Shown here: in pieces, positions 36,563 through 44,361 of the stretch | Layout: the number at the start of each line of letters is the position of its first letter | Position numbering within the stretch: the first letter of the stretch is position 1 | Origin: an uncultured Bacteroidales bacterium | GTDB taxonomy: Bacteria; Bacteroidota; Bacteroidia; Bacteroidales; UBA932 | Direction of reading: 5' to 3' | Length of the DNA: 48,940 nucleotides | Assembly (NCBI GenBank): GCA_947167855.1 | Contig: CAMVJR010000003.1 | Location: forward strand, 1 to 48,940 | The notes under the pieces: generated by a model | Database searches by the model: none | What the model saw: only the letters and a program-made list of their open reading frames with translations | Told to the model about the DNA's origin: nothing | Program-made: the position numbers and the translations under genes

Positions 36563-37482
36563 AGATTGTAGACATGCTCAACGGGGCTTCCAGGCCCTTC
36601 CCCTCGCTGGAGATTGTGCCGCCGCTCAACGGCATCCGCAAAGACGAGCTGCTGGCTACCGTGGGCCAGTTCATGGAGTTTGCGCCGCGTTACATCAACG
36701 TAACCTGCCACCGCGACGAGTATGAATACCGGGAAGGTCCCGACGGCAGTTTTACCCGCCATCTGGTACGCAGCCGCCTGGACCCGGTGGCCGTCTGTGC
36801 GGCGGTGATGTCGGCCTATCCGGTAGAGATGGTTCCGCACATCATCTGCGCCGGCATTACGGAAGAGGAGATATACAGCCAGCTGTACAACTATCACTTC
36901 CTGGGCATTGAGAATGTGCTGGCCCTGAGGGGTGACTCCCTGAAAGGAGAAAAGCGTTTTACCCCGGCGCCGGGCGGCTTCAGCCACGCCAACGAGCTGG
37001 TGGGGGCCATCCGCCGCTTTGAAGGAAGCCTGGGGGCCTCTTTCTGCGTGGGCGTAGGCGGTTATCCGGAAAAGCATTTTGAGGCGGCCAACCCCGCCGA
37101 AGACCTGGCCCACCTCAAGGCCAAGGTAGATGCCGGGGCCAACTATATCATTACGCAGATGTTTTTTGACAATGCCGTATTCTACCGTTTTGTTGACGCC
37201 TGCCGCGCCGCCGGAATCACGGTGCCCATTATTCCGGGCCTCAAGCCGCTTTCCAGCAAAAAACAGCTGGAACTGCTCCCGGGCAGCTTTTCCATTGACC
37301 TGCCCTCCGACCTTACCCGTATCATCCGCAACGCCACGTCCCAGGAAGAGGTCTACGAACTGGGCACGGCCTGGTGCATCCAGCAGTGCAAGGACCTGCT
37401 GGAACACGGAGTTCCCGCCGTACACTTCTACACCATGGGTAAACCCCGCAACATTGTGGAAGTCCTGAAAGCCTGCTTCTAG
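36559..37482 (+). CDS. metF: 5,10-methylenetetrahydrofolate reductase
   Basis: A flavoprotein that makes 5-methyl-THF, the methyl donor for MetH. The ATG at 36559 overlaps the metH stop (ATGA) and gives 307 aa, normal for MetF; the longer track ORF is a frame extension through metH. Typical pieces are PSLEIVPPLNGIRKDEL (the catalytic Glu region), YINVTCHRDE, HIICAG, ENVLALRGDSLKG (flavin and folate-binding loop), and ANYIITQMFFDNAVFYRF. LTRIIRNATSQEEVYELG is near the end. Reading metH and metF as one operon is strongly supported by function and overlap. The gene's stop overlaps the stop of the convergent MBOAT gene. Confidence 0.96.
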
Positions 37483-39395
37483 AACTGGAAGTAAATGAAG
37501 CTCTGGAGGTCGGCTGTGATGAACTGGTAGATGAAGAGGATGAGGAGCACCACCACGGCCGCCATCCAGCCCAGGGGCAGACGAGAGAAGGCCACCCGGT
37601 AGTAGCGCTTGAAGCGCTCCGGGAGCCAGTGAATCACCATACCCAGTATAAAGATGATGAGCACCGCACGGTGTTCAAAGGCCATTTTGGGCACCAGGGA
37701 CAGATCCCAGGCGCTTCCTATCTGGTTCACCATGTTCTTGGCCGTGTTCCAGGCCTGCTCGTTGGCCAGGGCCGGATCCAGGTTGGATCCGCTGCGGAAG
37801 AACAGACGGGTAAAGGTAATGAATACAAAGGTCTGGAAGATATCCCAGCTGCGGGACAGCCACTGGAACTTTTCTTTCTCCGGAACCGCCAGCAAGGTCT
37901 GAGGGTCGTACTGTGGCTGGTGCGGGAACAGCTTCCGGATCAGGGCATACAAACCCTTGACGGCCGTTCCCAGGAACACGATCAGGGACCACATGAAGAA
38001 CAGGTTCCAGACCGGATAATGCGTCACGCGGGCCAGGATCTGGCAAGCCAGCGTGACCACGCTGATGATGAGCATCTTCCCGTACAGGCTCCGGGCTGTC
38101 CATACCTTATAGATAATCATACCCAGGCCGTTGAGACCGCCCCAAATCATGAAATTCCAGCTGGCTCCGTGCCATAGGCCGCCCAGCAGCATGGTGTTCA
38201 TGGAGTTGATGTTGGTGGTGATGAGCTTGCGGTGAGCCGGTTTCTTCCAGGCCCACAGGCCGATTCCGCCGGCCAGGGCCAGCACGGCCACCGCCACCCA
38301 CCAGCTTCCGCTGAGGAAGGAGCCAATCACGGCTACGGCCGCTATGATAATATAGGTACCCGCCGTGGCGTTGCGGTTACCGCCCAGGGGAATATAGAGG
38401 TAATCCCTTAACCAGCGGCTCAGGGTCATGTGCCAACGGCGCCAGAACTGCTGGGTATTCTCTGCCTTATACGGAGAATTGAAGTTCTTGGGCAGGTAGA
38501 AGCCCATGAGCATGGCTACGCCGGTGGCAATGTCCGTGTAGCCGGAGAAGTCGGCATACACCTGCAGGGAATAGCAGAACAGGGCCGATAGATTCTCGAA
38601 CCCGCTGTACATGAGCGGATTCTCGAACACGCGGTCGCAGAAGTTCACGGCCAGATAGTCGGCCAGGATGAGCTTCTTCATGAGACCGTTCATGATCCAG
38701 AAGACGGCGATGCCAAACCAGCGGCGGCTCAGGTTGTAGGGCTTGTGCAGTTGGGCGATGAACTCCGAGGCGCGCACGATGGGGCCGGCCACCAGCTGCG
38801 GGAAAAAGCTCAGGTAAAAGCCAAAGTCCAGGAAGTTCTGCACCGGTTCTATCTTGCGGCGCTTCACGTCCACAATGTAGCTCACCGCCTGGAAGGTGAA
38901 GAAGGAGATGCCCACCGGCAGAATGATGGCATCCACGCGGAAAATCTCTGCGCCGGTAAGGACGTTGAGCCATTCTCCCAGCACGTCGTGAACCTCGATG
39001 GACAGGCCCAGGAGCTTGTTCACAAAGTCCGTGATAAAGTACGCGTATTTGAAATAGGCCAGGATGCCCAGGTCCACCGTGACGCTGACGGCGGTCAGGA
39101 TGCTTCGGCCCTTTTCTCCCTTGAGCCGATGCAGCCACTTGGCAGCGAAGAAATTATAGACGATGACAAAGAGCAGCAGGGCCAGGAAGACACCGCTGGT
39201 CTTGTAATAGAAGAACAGGGACACCGCAAACAGGTAGGCGTTGCGCAGCAGGGGCTTGGAATGGACCTGCGTAAAGAGCGCAAACACCAGGGCAAAGAAG
39301 GCCCAGAAGTAGAACTGCGTAAACAGCAGCGGATGCGCCTGGTCAAAGGAGAACAGGTTCTTGATAAAGTCCCATATGAGGTCCCAGAAGGTCAT
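37479..39395 (-). CDS. MBOAT-family O-acyltransferase, AlgI/PatA-like
   Basis: An integral-membrane acyltransferase that moves acyl (usually acetyl) groups across the membrane to envelope polymers. The 638-aa protein has about a dozen hydrophobic segments. The MBOAT hallmarks are YLPKNFNSPYKAENTQQFWRRWHMTLSRWLRDY and LLGGLWHGASWNFMIWG with the catalytic His409. It is longer than AlgI (about 520 aa): extra TM and loop sequence lies between the two motifs (AAVAVIGSFLSGSWWVAVAV) and near the C-terminus. Downstream of two SGNH-like genes in the same operon (4-nt overlap), it resembles alginate or peptidoglycan O-acetylation systems. The polymer acceptor is unknown. Confidence 0.92.
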   Translation of the reverse strand: MTFWDLIWDFIKNLFSFDQAHPLLFTQFYFWAFFALVFALFTQVHSKPLLRNAYLFAVSLFFYYKTSGVFLALLLFVIVYNFFAAKWLHRLKGEKGRSILTAVSVTVDLGILAYFKYAYFITDFVNKLLGLSIEVHDVLGEWLNVLTGAEIFRVDAIILPVGISFFTFQAVSYIVDVKRRKIEPVQNFLDFGFYLSFFPQLVAGPIVRASEFIAQLHKPYNLSRRWFGIAVFWIMNGLMKKLILADYLAVNFCDRVFENPLMYSGFENLSALFCYSLQVYADFSGYTDIATGVAMLMGFYLPKNFNSPYKAENTQQFWRRWHMTLSRWLRDYLYIPLGGNRNATAGTYIIIAAVAVIGSFLSGSWWVAVAVLALAGGIGLWAWKKPAHRKLITTNINSMNTMLLGGLWHGASWNFMIWGGLNGLGMIIYKVWTARSLYGKMLIISVVTLACQILARVTHYPVWNLFFMWSLIVFLGTAVKGLYALIRKLFPHQPQYDPQTLLAVPEKEKFQWLSRSWDIFQTFVFITFTRLFFRSGSNLDPALANEQAWNTAKNMVNQIGSAWDLSLVPKMAFEHRAVLIIFILGMVIHWLPERFKRYYRVAFSRLPLGWMAAVVVLLILFIYQFITADLQSFIYFQF

Positions 39396-40582
39396 TTTCT
39401 GGTGTAGTAGTCCGAAAGGATGGCTTCAAAGAGGAGGTCGGCCACTTCTTTGTAGCCCAGCGGGGTAAAGTGCACTTTGTCGGCCTGGGCCAGGCCGGCG
39501 TCCTGCCACTTGGCCATGGAGCCGTAGCCGCCCATGACCTCGTACCAGTCCCAGAACACGGCCTTGTACTCCTGGGCCAGATCCCGGAAGGCTTTCTCGG
39601 CCTCGGCGGTATGCTCGTTCTCTCCCCTTCCGCGGCGCCAGCTGTCGTTGATGCCGGTGAACAGGAAGGCGCAGTGGGGGTTCACTTCCCTGATCTCGTG
39701 GATGAGGGCGCGGTAGTTGGCTTTGAAGCGGACGTTGTCAAAATCGGCCCCCTGGATGTCGTTAATGCCTATGGAGAAGATCACCAGGTCCGGACGTACG
39801 CGGCGGAGGTCTTCGACCAGCAGGCTGCACTGCAGCCAGGAATGGGTGGAGGCGCCGTTGACGCCAGCCTCGCTGAGCGTGAAGCCCCGCGTGGGACGGT
39901 CCAGATACAGGCCGCGGAGGGTATAAGTACCCTTGCCCTTGAAGGCCACCTGCAGCCAGTCGGTATAGTACGGAAGGTCAAAATGGCTGAGCTGGCTGCC
40001 ATGTACGCCCCTTACGGTGTCTTTGCCGTGCAGGATGAGGATGGGCTCCAGCGAGCCTTCTCCCAGCAGGTCCACTTTGTTAAAGGAGTAGTGCTGCTGT
40101 AGCAGCTGCGGTTCCTTGAGAACCAGGTCAATGACCACACGGGCCGATGTATCCCGCGCCGTCACGGCCATGCCGCTTACGCCCAGCTCGGTATCCCGGG
40201 GCTTGAGGCAGGTGGAGCTGTCCCACGAGCCCTGCCAGGAAGAGAGATAGCTGGAGGGGGTGTTGGTTCCGGCCGCCGAGAAAGGGAAAACCAGGCCTCG
40301 GCCGCCGTCCATCCCGTACCGCAACGACAGGAAATGTTTGCGCAGGCGGTCGGTCATGGTGCCGCCCTGTACGTGGGAGCCGCCCATATGCAGCACCTTC
40401 ACGTCCGTGTCTCCGGAGAGGAGCAGGGTATCCAGCTTCCGCAGGAACAGGGCATAGTCCGGCGACGAACCGGCCGGATACTGGATCCGGCTCTTGTCCG
40501 GGCGCATGAACGGCAGCCTGCGGGCCCCGGCGGGCAGCAGCATTCCCAGTAGCAACACACACAATATCAATCGCTTGCTCAT
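39392..40582 (-). CDS. SGNH/GDSL-hydrolase-like exported protein
   Basis: Probably the extracytoplasmic transferase or esterase partner of the MBOAT protein. The 396-aa protein has a signal peptide (MSKRLILCVLLLGMLLPAGA). The SGNH blocks are block I HMGGSHVQGG (Ser nucleophile), block III IFSIGINDIQG (Gly and Asn of the oxyanion hole), and block V DKVHFTPLGY (Asp-His). A beta-sandwich insertion of about 150 residues lies between blocks I and III. The 4-nt overlaps on both sides show tight coupling. AlgJ/PatB-type transfer to a surface polysaccharide or peptidoglycan is inferred. Confidence 0.85.
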   Translation of the reverse strand: MSKRLILCVLLLGMLLPAGARRLPFMRPDKSRIQYPAGSSPDYALFLRKLDTLLLSGDTDVKVLHMGGSHVQGGTMTDRLRKHFLSLRYGMDGGRGLVFPFSAAGTNTPSSYLSSWQGSWDSSTCLKPRDTELGVSGMAVTARDTSARVVIDLVLKEPQLLQQHYSFNKVDLLGEGSLEPILILHGKDTVRGVHGSQLSHFDLPYYTDWLQVAFKGKGTYTLRGLYLDRPTRGFTLSEAGVNGASTHSWLQCSLLVEDLRRVRPDLVIFSIGINDIQGADFDNVRFKANYRALIHEIREVNPHCAFLFTGINDSWRRGRGENEHTAEAEKAFRDLAQEYKAVFWDWYEVMGGYGSMAKWQDAGLAQADKVHFTPLGYKEVADLLFEAILSDYYTRK

Positions 40583-42009
40583 TTCTCCATCATCATCTGT
40601 CGCTCCTGGGGATACGTCTTCCGGAGCTGGTAAAAATCGTAATAGGTCAAAAGGGATTTGGTAAGGGTCTCACCCACTTTCTGGGCCCCCAGCGGGGTCA
40701 GGTGAATGTAATCCGGGCCGGCCAGCGGCGGATTGTGGCTCACCCACTGCACCATGGAGTTCTCTCCGCCCATCATGCGGTAAAGGTCCCAGTAGGCGGC
40801 GTCGTTGCGGAGGGCCGTGGCTTTGAGGGAATCCACCAGCTCCGGCAGACGGGGCCAGGTAACCACGCGTCCGTTCACGCTCTTGCCCATATCGGAAGGG
40901 CCGATGAACAGGATCCGGGCCTGGGGGGCCACCTCGTGGAAGTACTGGATCTGGTCTGCGATCTGCTCCTGGTACTGTTCAATGATGCGGGTATTGCGGG
41001 TAACCGGCATATAGTTGCCGCCAAACTGCAGGATAATCAGCCGGGTGTCCGTCATGGCCAGGCTCTCCTGCATGAGCGGTTTGGAGATGCGGGTGAAGAT
41101 GGTTCCCGAGCAGCCGCGAAGGGGGACGTTGTCCACCGCCGCTCCGCCGTCACCATCGGCACTGATGCCGTAAATCTCGGCGCTTCCCTTGATCTGGACG
41201 GTGGCTTTCTGGACGGGGCGGGCAAAGTGCCAGGTCTGGTACACCAGGCCGTTCTCCCCGCTTTCCGTAATCACCTGGGGCGTGAGGGTGTCGGACACTA
41301 CCTTTACCTCAAAACCCTGGCTGGCGCGGCCGTACAGCACCCCCACGGTGGTGAATTCCTTGGTCCTTTCCCTGGCGTACTTGCTCTTGGTGGCGCGCAG
41401 GGTCACGGTACCGCCGCCACTGAGTTGGACCACCTGGGCCAGCAGGCCGTAGCGGTTGTGTCCCGCCCGCACGGTGGTGGAGTCACCGTACATGGTGTAC
41501 TGCACAAAAGCGCCGCTGGCGCTCTTGGAAATGGAGGCCGAAGGAACATTGCTCAGGGCCGGGAAGAAGCCCGTACCCATGCCGCCAAAACGCTCCTGGA
41601 GGCCGTCCCGGAGGTCCTGGCTGATGCGGTCCATCTCTATCTGGGAGTCTCCGTAGTGGAGGATGCGGACGTTCTTCTCATGCTCCCTGGCCTGTTCCAG
41701 CTGGCGGAACAACGGGTCAAAGAAACGGAAATCGTCGTCCGGGAGGTAGATCCTATCCGGGTTCTCGTAGAAAAAGGTGCGATAATAGTGCAGGGTGTCA
41801 TCTTCCATCCGGAAGCGGGCGTCCACGCCGCGGAGCACCGAGTCCACGTTTACCTTGGCCAGCCGGGCATCAGCCAGCGACCGCTGGTAAGACGAATAGC
41901 GGATGGTGAGGGGTCCGGCTGCGATGCCGTCGGCCGGAAAAACCAGCCACAGCACCCCCAGCGCAGCAAAAATGCCCAACAAAAAAATGAGTACCTCTTT
42001 CGCTCTCAT
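40579..42009 (-). CDS. SGNH/GDSL-hydrolase-like membrane-anchored protein
   Basis: A 476-aa protein with an N-terminal TM or uncleaved signal anchor (VLIFLLGIFAALGVLWLVF). The SGNH motifs are ILHYGDSQIEMDRIS (block I Ser), ILQFGGNYM (block III, with Gly and Asn but no Asp following) and DYIHLTPLGAQKVGE (block V Asp-His). A beta-rich domain separates blocks I and III. It is a paralogue of the next gene. Two different SGNH partners for one MBOAT protein suggest either two acceptors or a relay. It is the first gene of the operon, directly behind a consensus promoter. Confidence 0.83.
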   Translation of the reverse strand: MRAKEVLIFLLGIFAALGVLWLVFPADGIAAGPLTIRYSSYQRSLADARLAKVNVDSVLRGVDARFRMEDDTLHYYRTFFYENPDRIYLPDDDFRFFDPLFRQLEQAREHEKNVRILHYGDSQIEMDRISQDLRDGLQERFGGMGTGFFPALSNVPSASISKSASGAFVQYTMYGDSTTVRAGHNRYGLLAQVVQLSGGGTVTLRATKSKYARERTKEFTTVGVLYGRASQGFEVKVVSDTLTPQVITESGENGLVYQTWHFARPVQKATVQIKGSAEIYGISADGDGGAAVDNVPLRGCSGTIFTRISKPLMQESLAMTDTRLIILQFGGNYMPVTRNTRIIEQYQEQIADQIQYFHEVAPQARILFIGPSDMGKSVNGRVVTWPRLPELVDSLKATALRNDAAYWDLYRMMGGENSMVQWVSHNPPLAGPDYIHLTPLGAQKVGETLTKSLLTYYDFYQLRKTYPQERQMMMEK

Positions 42010-42016
42010 AGAACCA

Positions 42017-42047
42017 CAAAGATACTCATTTTAATTGGCTGTGCAAA
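42017..42047 (-). promoter_or_regulatory. Promoter of the MBOAT/SGNH operon
   Basis: The minus strand reads TTTG, 19 nt, TATCTTTG: a perfect Bacteroidota promoter. The -7 box ends 7 nt before the ATG at 42009, so the transcript should be leaderless or nearly so. Confidence 0.85.
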
Positions 42048-42167
42048 TAGGGGTAGCAATGGCTAAAGATGCTTAGTCTACGGAACGAATGGCGCCTGAT
42101 ATTTGACAGTAACCTTAGAACCGATTACCTGTGCGCCAGTATTTGCTGCTGTTCCCACAATTACAGA

Positions 42168-42758
42168 TTAATACAATTGATACTTATACACGGCCTGTGA
42201 AATGCTATCCTCTTCATCTAGTTGATAACTTGCATAAAATACACGGATGTAATGGTCTTCACCGTTCTCGTCGCGGACAACTATCTGTACCCCCTCTCCG
42301 GGTTCAATGCTAACATGGTAATACGTTCTATACCAGAACCCGGAGCCATAACCTGATACCGAAGAGTATCTCCCACCATCTCCGACTTTTACAGTATGGC
42401 TGGTAATATCGGTAATGGACGACACTTTTCCAATATTTAGAAGACCAGCATATTCGTTTGAATGAGACCAGTGGTCAATAATAGATGAGAATGAATCCCC
42501 TGAACGCTCTTCAGGAGTCAACTGTATAGAGGAACCGCTAAAATCGATTGTAAAACGACGATGGAAATCCTTGTATATGTGACCCTTCGGCGAAAAACCT
42601 TTCTTATACACAACAGTTTTAACTTCACTCGTCGCGGTATAATCGAAATTGGCAGGGGTATCTTGAACTTGAACCTCGTCCTCTATCGGTGTGTCTCTAT
42701 TCTTGTTACAAGCGACAAGAGCGAATGTCAGTGTTAAAAAGAAAAACAATCTTTTCAT
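42168..42758 (-). CDS. Small lipoprotein of unknown function
   Basis: The 196-aa protein has a lipobox signal (FALVAC, Cys17), then an acidic spacer (TPIEDEVQVQDT). A beta-rich domain follows (RFTIDFSGSSIQLTPEE, YYHVSIEPGEGVQIVVRDEN). It ends YKYQLY. I recognise no family. It lies 5 nt after the 42764-43357 gene and both are clearly more AT-rich than their neighbours, which suggests a recently acquired pair. The 158 nt downstream hold only the promoter of the next operon. Confidence 0.6.
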   Translation of the reverse strand: MKRLFFFLTLTFALVACNKNRDTPIEDEVQVQDTPANFDYTATSEVKTVVYKKGFSPKGHIYKDFHRRFTIDFSGSSIQLTPEERSGDSFSSIIDHWSHSNEYAGLLNIGKVSSITDITSHTVKVGDGGRYSSVSGYGSGFWYRTYYHVSIEPGEGVQIVVRDENGEDHYIRVFYASYQLDEEDSISQAVYKYQLY

Positions 42759-42763
42759 TGCAT

Positions 42764-43357
42764 TTAAAATTTCATCGTAATACCTACACCATACTTTGTC
42801 GTGCCAATATTAAGGCTAACATCTTTTCTCATTTTGCGATTAGCTTCTTGTTCTACCCATTGGAGACGCTTGCCGCCAATGATTTTAAACGCAATTCCAC
42901 CTCCAAGGACCGTGGTACCAACGGCCAACACGCCATAGCCTATCATCATGATAGGGGCCATTTTATCCAGATTGTCATCATAATTGTACTGGTCCCCCCA
43001 AGTCTTGCCCGTACTAGGATCATAGTACCAGGTGTGCGTCAAGGTCCCAAAAGCTCCTGCAGCACCGGCAATGACAAGTCCAGCGCCAACACCGGCGGTT
43101 GCGCCGCCTGCAATCATTAGGATATTGCCCAATTTGCGCTGTTTCTGTGCGCTTACGTAGGTCTGGTTATAAATCTCCTCACCAAGAATCTCACGAACCT
43201 GCGAGTCCGTTTGTTTTACATTGTTCAGATAGAAATCTCCTCTGTTAATTTCCACTCTGTTGTAAGTTTGTGCTTTTACCGAATAAGAGGCAACGAAGCA
43301 AAGGAACACAACAGTTCCAATAGACAGTAAGTGTCGAACAGCCTCTGGCAGAACCAT
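42764..43357 (-). CDS. Exported protein with Gly/Ala-rich membrane segments
   Basis: The 197-aa protein begins with a signal-peptide-like stretch (LLSIGTVVFLCFVASYSVKAQ) and a short polar region (RGDFYLNNVKQTDSQVREIL). Two Gly-rich hydrophobic segments follow (ILMIAGGATAGVGAGLVIAGAAGAF and IMMIGYGVLAVGTTVLGGGIAF). A tail ending in an aromatic residue (TKYGVGITMKF) completes it. Such proteins are frequent in Bacteroidales but have no assigned role. It may sit in the inner membrane, or in the outer membrane judging from the final Phe. The start at 43357 is tentative; a TAnnTTTG-like TATGTTTG lies about 43 nt upstream on the minus strand. Confidence 0.55.
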   Translation of the reverse strand: MVLPEAVRHLLSIGTVVFLCFVASYSVKAQTYNRVEINRGDFYLNNVKQTDSQVREILGEEIYNQTYVSAQKQRKLGNILMIAGGATAGVGAGLVIAGAAGAFGTLTHTWYYDPSTGKTWGDQYNYDDNLDKMAPIMMIGYGVLAVGTTVLGGGIAFKIIGGKRLQWVEQEANRKMRKDVSLNIGTTKYGVGITMKF

Positions 43358-43538
43358 ATAAAAGAAGACGCAGAGCCTTGTCTGTATTTATGCTCATATC
43401 AAACATATAGCCGCTTTGACAACCAGAACGGCCTGAAAGGTTTTGTGTATTGGCGGCTAGCAACGTCGTGGCGCTGGCTTTGCTGATAATCTTGAAGCTA
43501 TTTTTATATTGATTTGATTCGTTTTGATATAAAATATG

Positions 43539-43546
43539 TATATTTG
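43539..43546 (+). promoter_or_regulatory. -7 element of the toxin-antitoxin pair
   Basis: TATATTTG lies 12-18 nt before the two possible antitoxin ATGs. TTTG copies upstream are at 12 or 22 nt, not at 19. The surrounding AT-rich DNA (GATTTGATTCGTTTTGATAT) contains a repeated TTTGAT that could serve as an antitoxin operator. Confidence 0.5.
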
Positions 43547-43564
43547 CGCAGAAATAAAATGATT

Positions 43565-43858
43565 ATGGCACAGACTGCAACATCCGTACACATTGATTCC
43601 GATATCAAACCGCAATTCGACGCTATCTGCAAACAATTGGGGTTAAGCGTCAATGCTGCCTTCAACATTTTTGCGCGCACCGTGGTAAGGGAAAACGGAA
43701 TCCCCTTCCCGGTAACCATCTCAAAGAATAGCCGGGAACTACGCTCGGCCCGGGCCCAACAAGCCTTGAAAGAATTGCAAGAAGCCAACGAGGAGCAGTG
43801 GACCGACGAGCAAATCGATGAACTCATTTCCAATTACCGCAAATCAAAAGCCAAATGA
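43565..43858 (+). CDS. RelB/DinJ-like ribbon-helix-helix antitoxin
   Basis: The 97-aa protein from ATG 43565 (MAQTATSVHIDSDIKPQFD) has a ribbon-helix-helix fold: strand SVHIDSD, helix KPQFDAICKQLG, then LSVNAAFNIFARTVVREN. The C-terminal helical tail is charged (RAQQALKELQEANEEQWTDE) and probably wraps the toxin. The alternative ATG at 43559 would add Met-Ile. The PIN-domain gene follows with a 4-nt ATGA overlap. It should bind its own promoter and neutralise the partner. Confidence 0.85.
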   Translation: MAQTATSVHIDSDIKPQFDAICKQLGLSVNAAFNIFARTVVRENGIPFPVTISKNSRELRSARAQQALKELQEANEEQWTDEQIDELISNYRKSKAK

Positions 43859-44268
43859 TTTACGCCGTCATCGATACAAATGTCCTGGTATCGGCCATCA
43901 AGTCCCATAAGTTGGATTCTTCATCCTCTATTGTTGTCTCGCTGCTCGCAAAGGATTTCATTGTTCCTTTGCTTTCTTCTGCCATACTAAGAGAGTATGA
44001 AGATGTCCTTTCTTTCCCAGTACTGAACCTGGACAAAGCTAAGGTGGGTGCCATTCTGAACAAAATTCGGACAGACGGTTTGTATCTGGCAAAGACCTCC
44101 GGCAAGGATGCTTTCCCGGACGAATCCGACCGGGAGTTTTATGAAATAAGCCAATCTTTCGAGGGCGCCTACGTAATCACAAAGAATCTAAAGCATTTCC
44201 CTTCCACATCCCGTGTGGTTTCTCCTTCTGAAATGCTGCGAATTATTCAGGAAGGCATAGACTTTTAA
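43855..44268 (+). CDS. PIN-domain toxin
   Basis: A probable RNase toxin of 137 aa. The PIN acidic residues are visible: Asp7 in VIDTNVLVSA, Glu47 in ILREYEDV, and Asp89-Asp92 in FPDESDREFYE, followed by YVITKNLKHFP. This matches the COG1569-type putative toxins. Its start overlaps the antitoxin stop. Pairing a PIN toxin with a RelB/DinJ-like ribbon-helix-helix antitoxin, rather than RelE, is common in this phylum. The pair lies in an AT-richer patch, consistent with horizontal gain. Confidence 0.85.
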   Translation: MIYAVIDTNVLVSAIKSHKLDSSSSIVVSLLAKDFIVPLLSSAILREYEDVLSFPVLNLDKAKVGAILNKIRTDGLYLAKTSGKDAFPDESDREFYEISQSFEGAYVITKNLKHFPSTSRVVSPSEMLRIIQEGIDF

Positions 44269-44297
44269 ACCCTATTATCACTACGACAAAATGAAAA

Positions 44298-44325
44298 ATG
44301 GGTGGCTCGCATGAGTCACCCATTA
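44298..44325. terminator. Terminator between converging PIN toxin and dipeptidase genes
   Basis: The arms AATGGGTGGCTC / GAGTCACCCATT (12 bp, one wobble pair) enclose a GCAT tetraloop. On the minus strand the hairpin is followed by TTTTTCATTTTG, so it terminates the dipeptidase gene and probably works for the toxin gene too. Confidence 0.75.
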
Positions 44326-44361
44326 CACGTTTAGAGCAAAAACTTTCCACTTTGTGCCATA

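Noticed and set aside
36570-37500. Riboswitch (SAM or cobalamin) for metH/metF
   Set aside because: There is no leader of sufficient length before metF (4-nt overlap) or between aspS and metH. Nothing resembling a riboswitch was found before aspS either.
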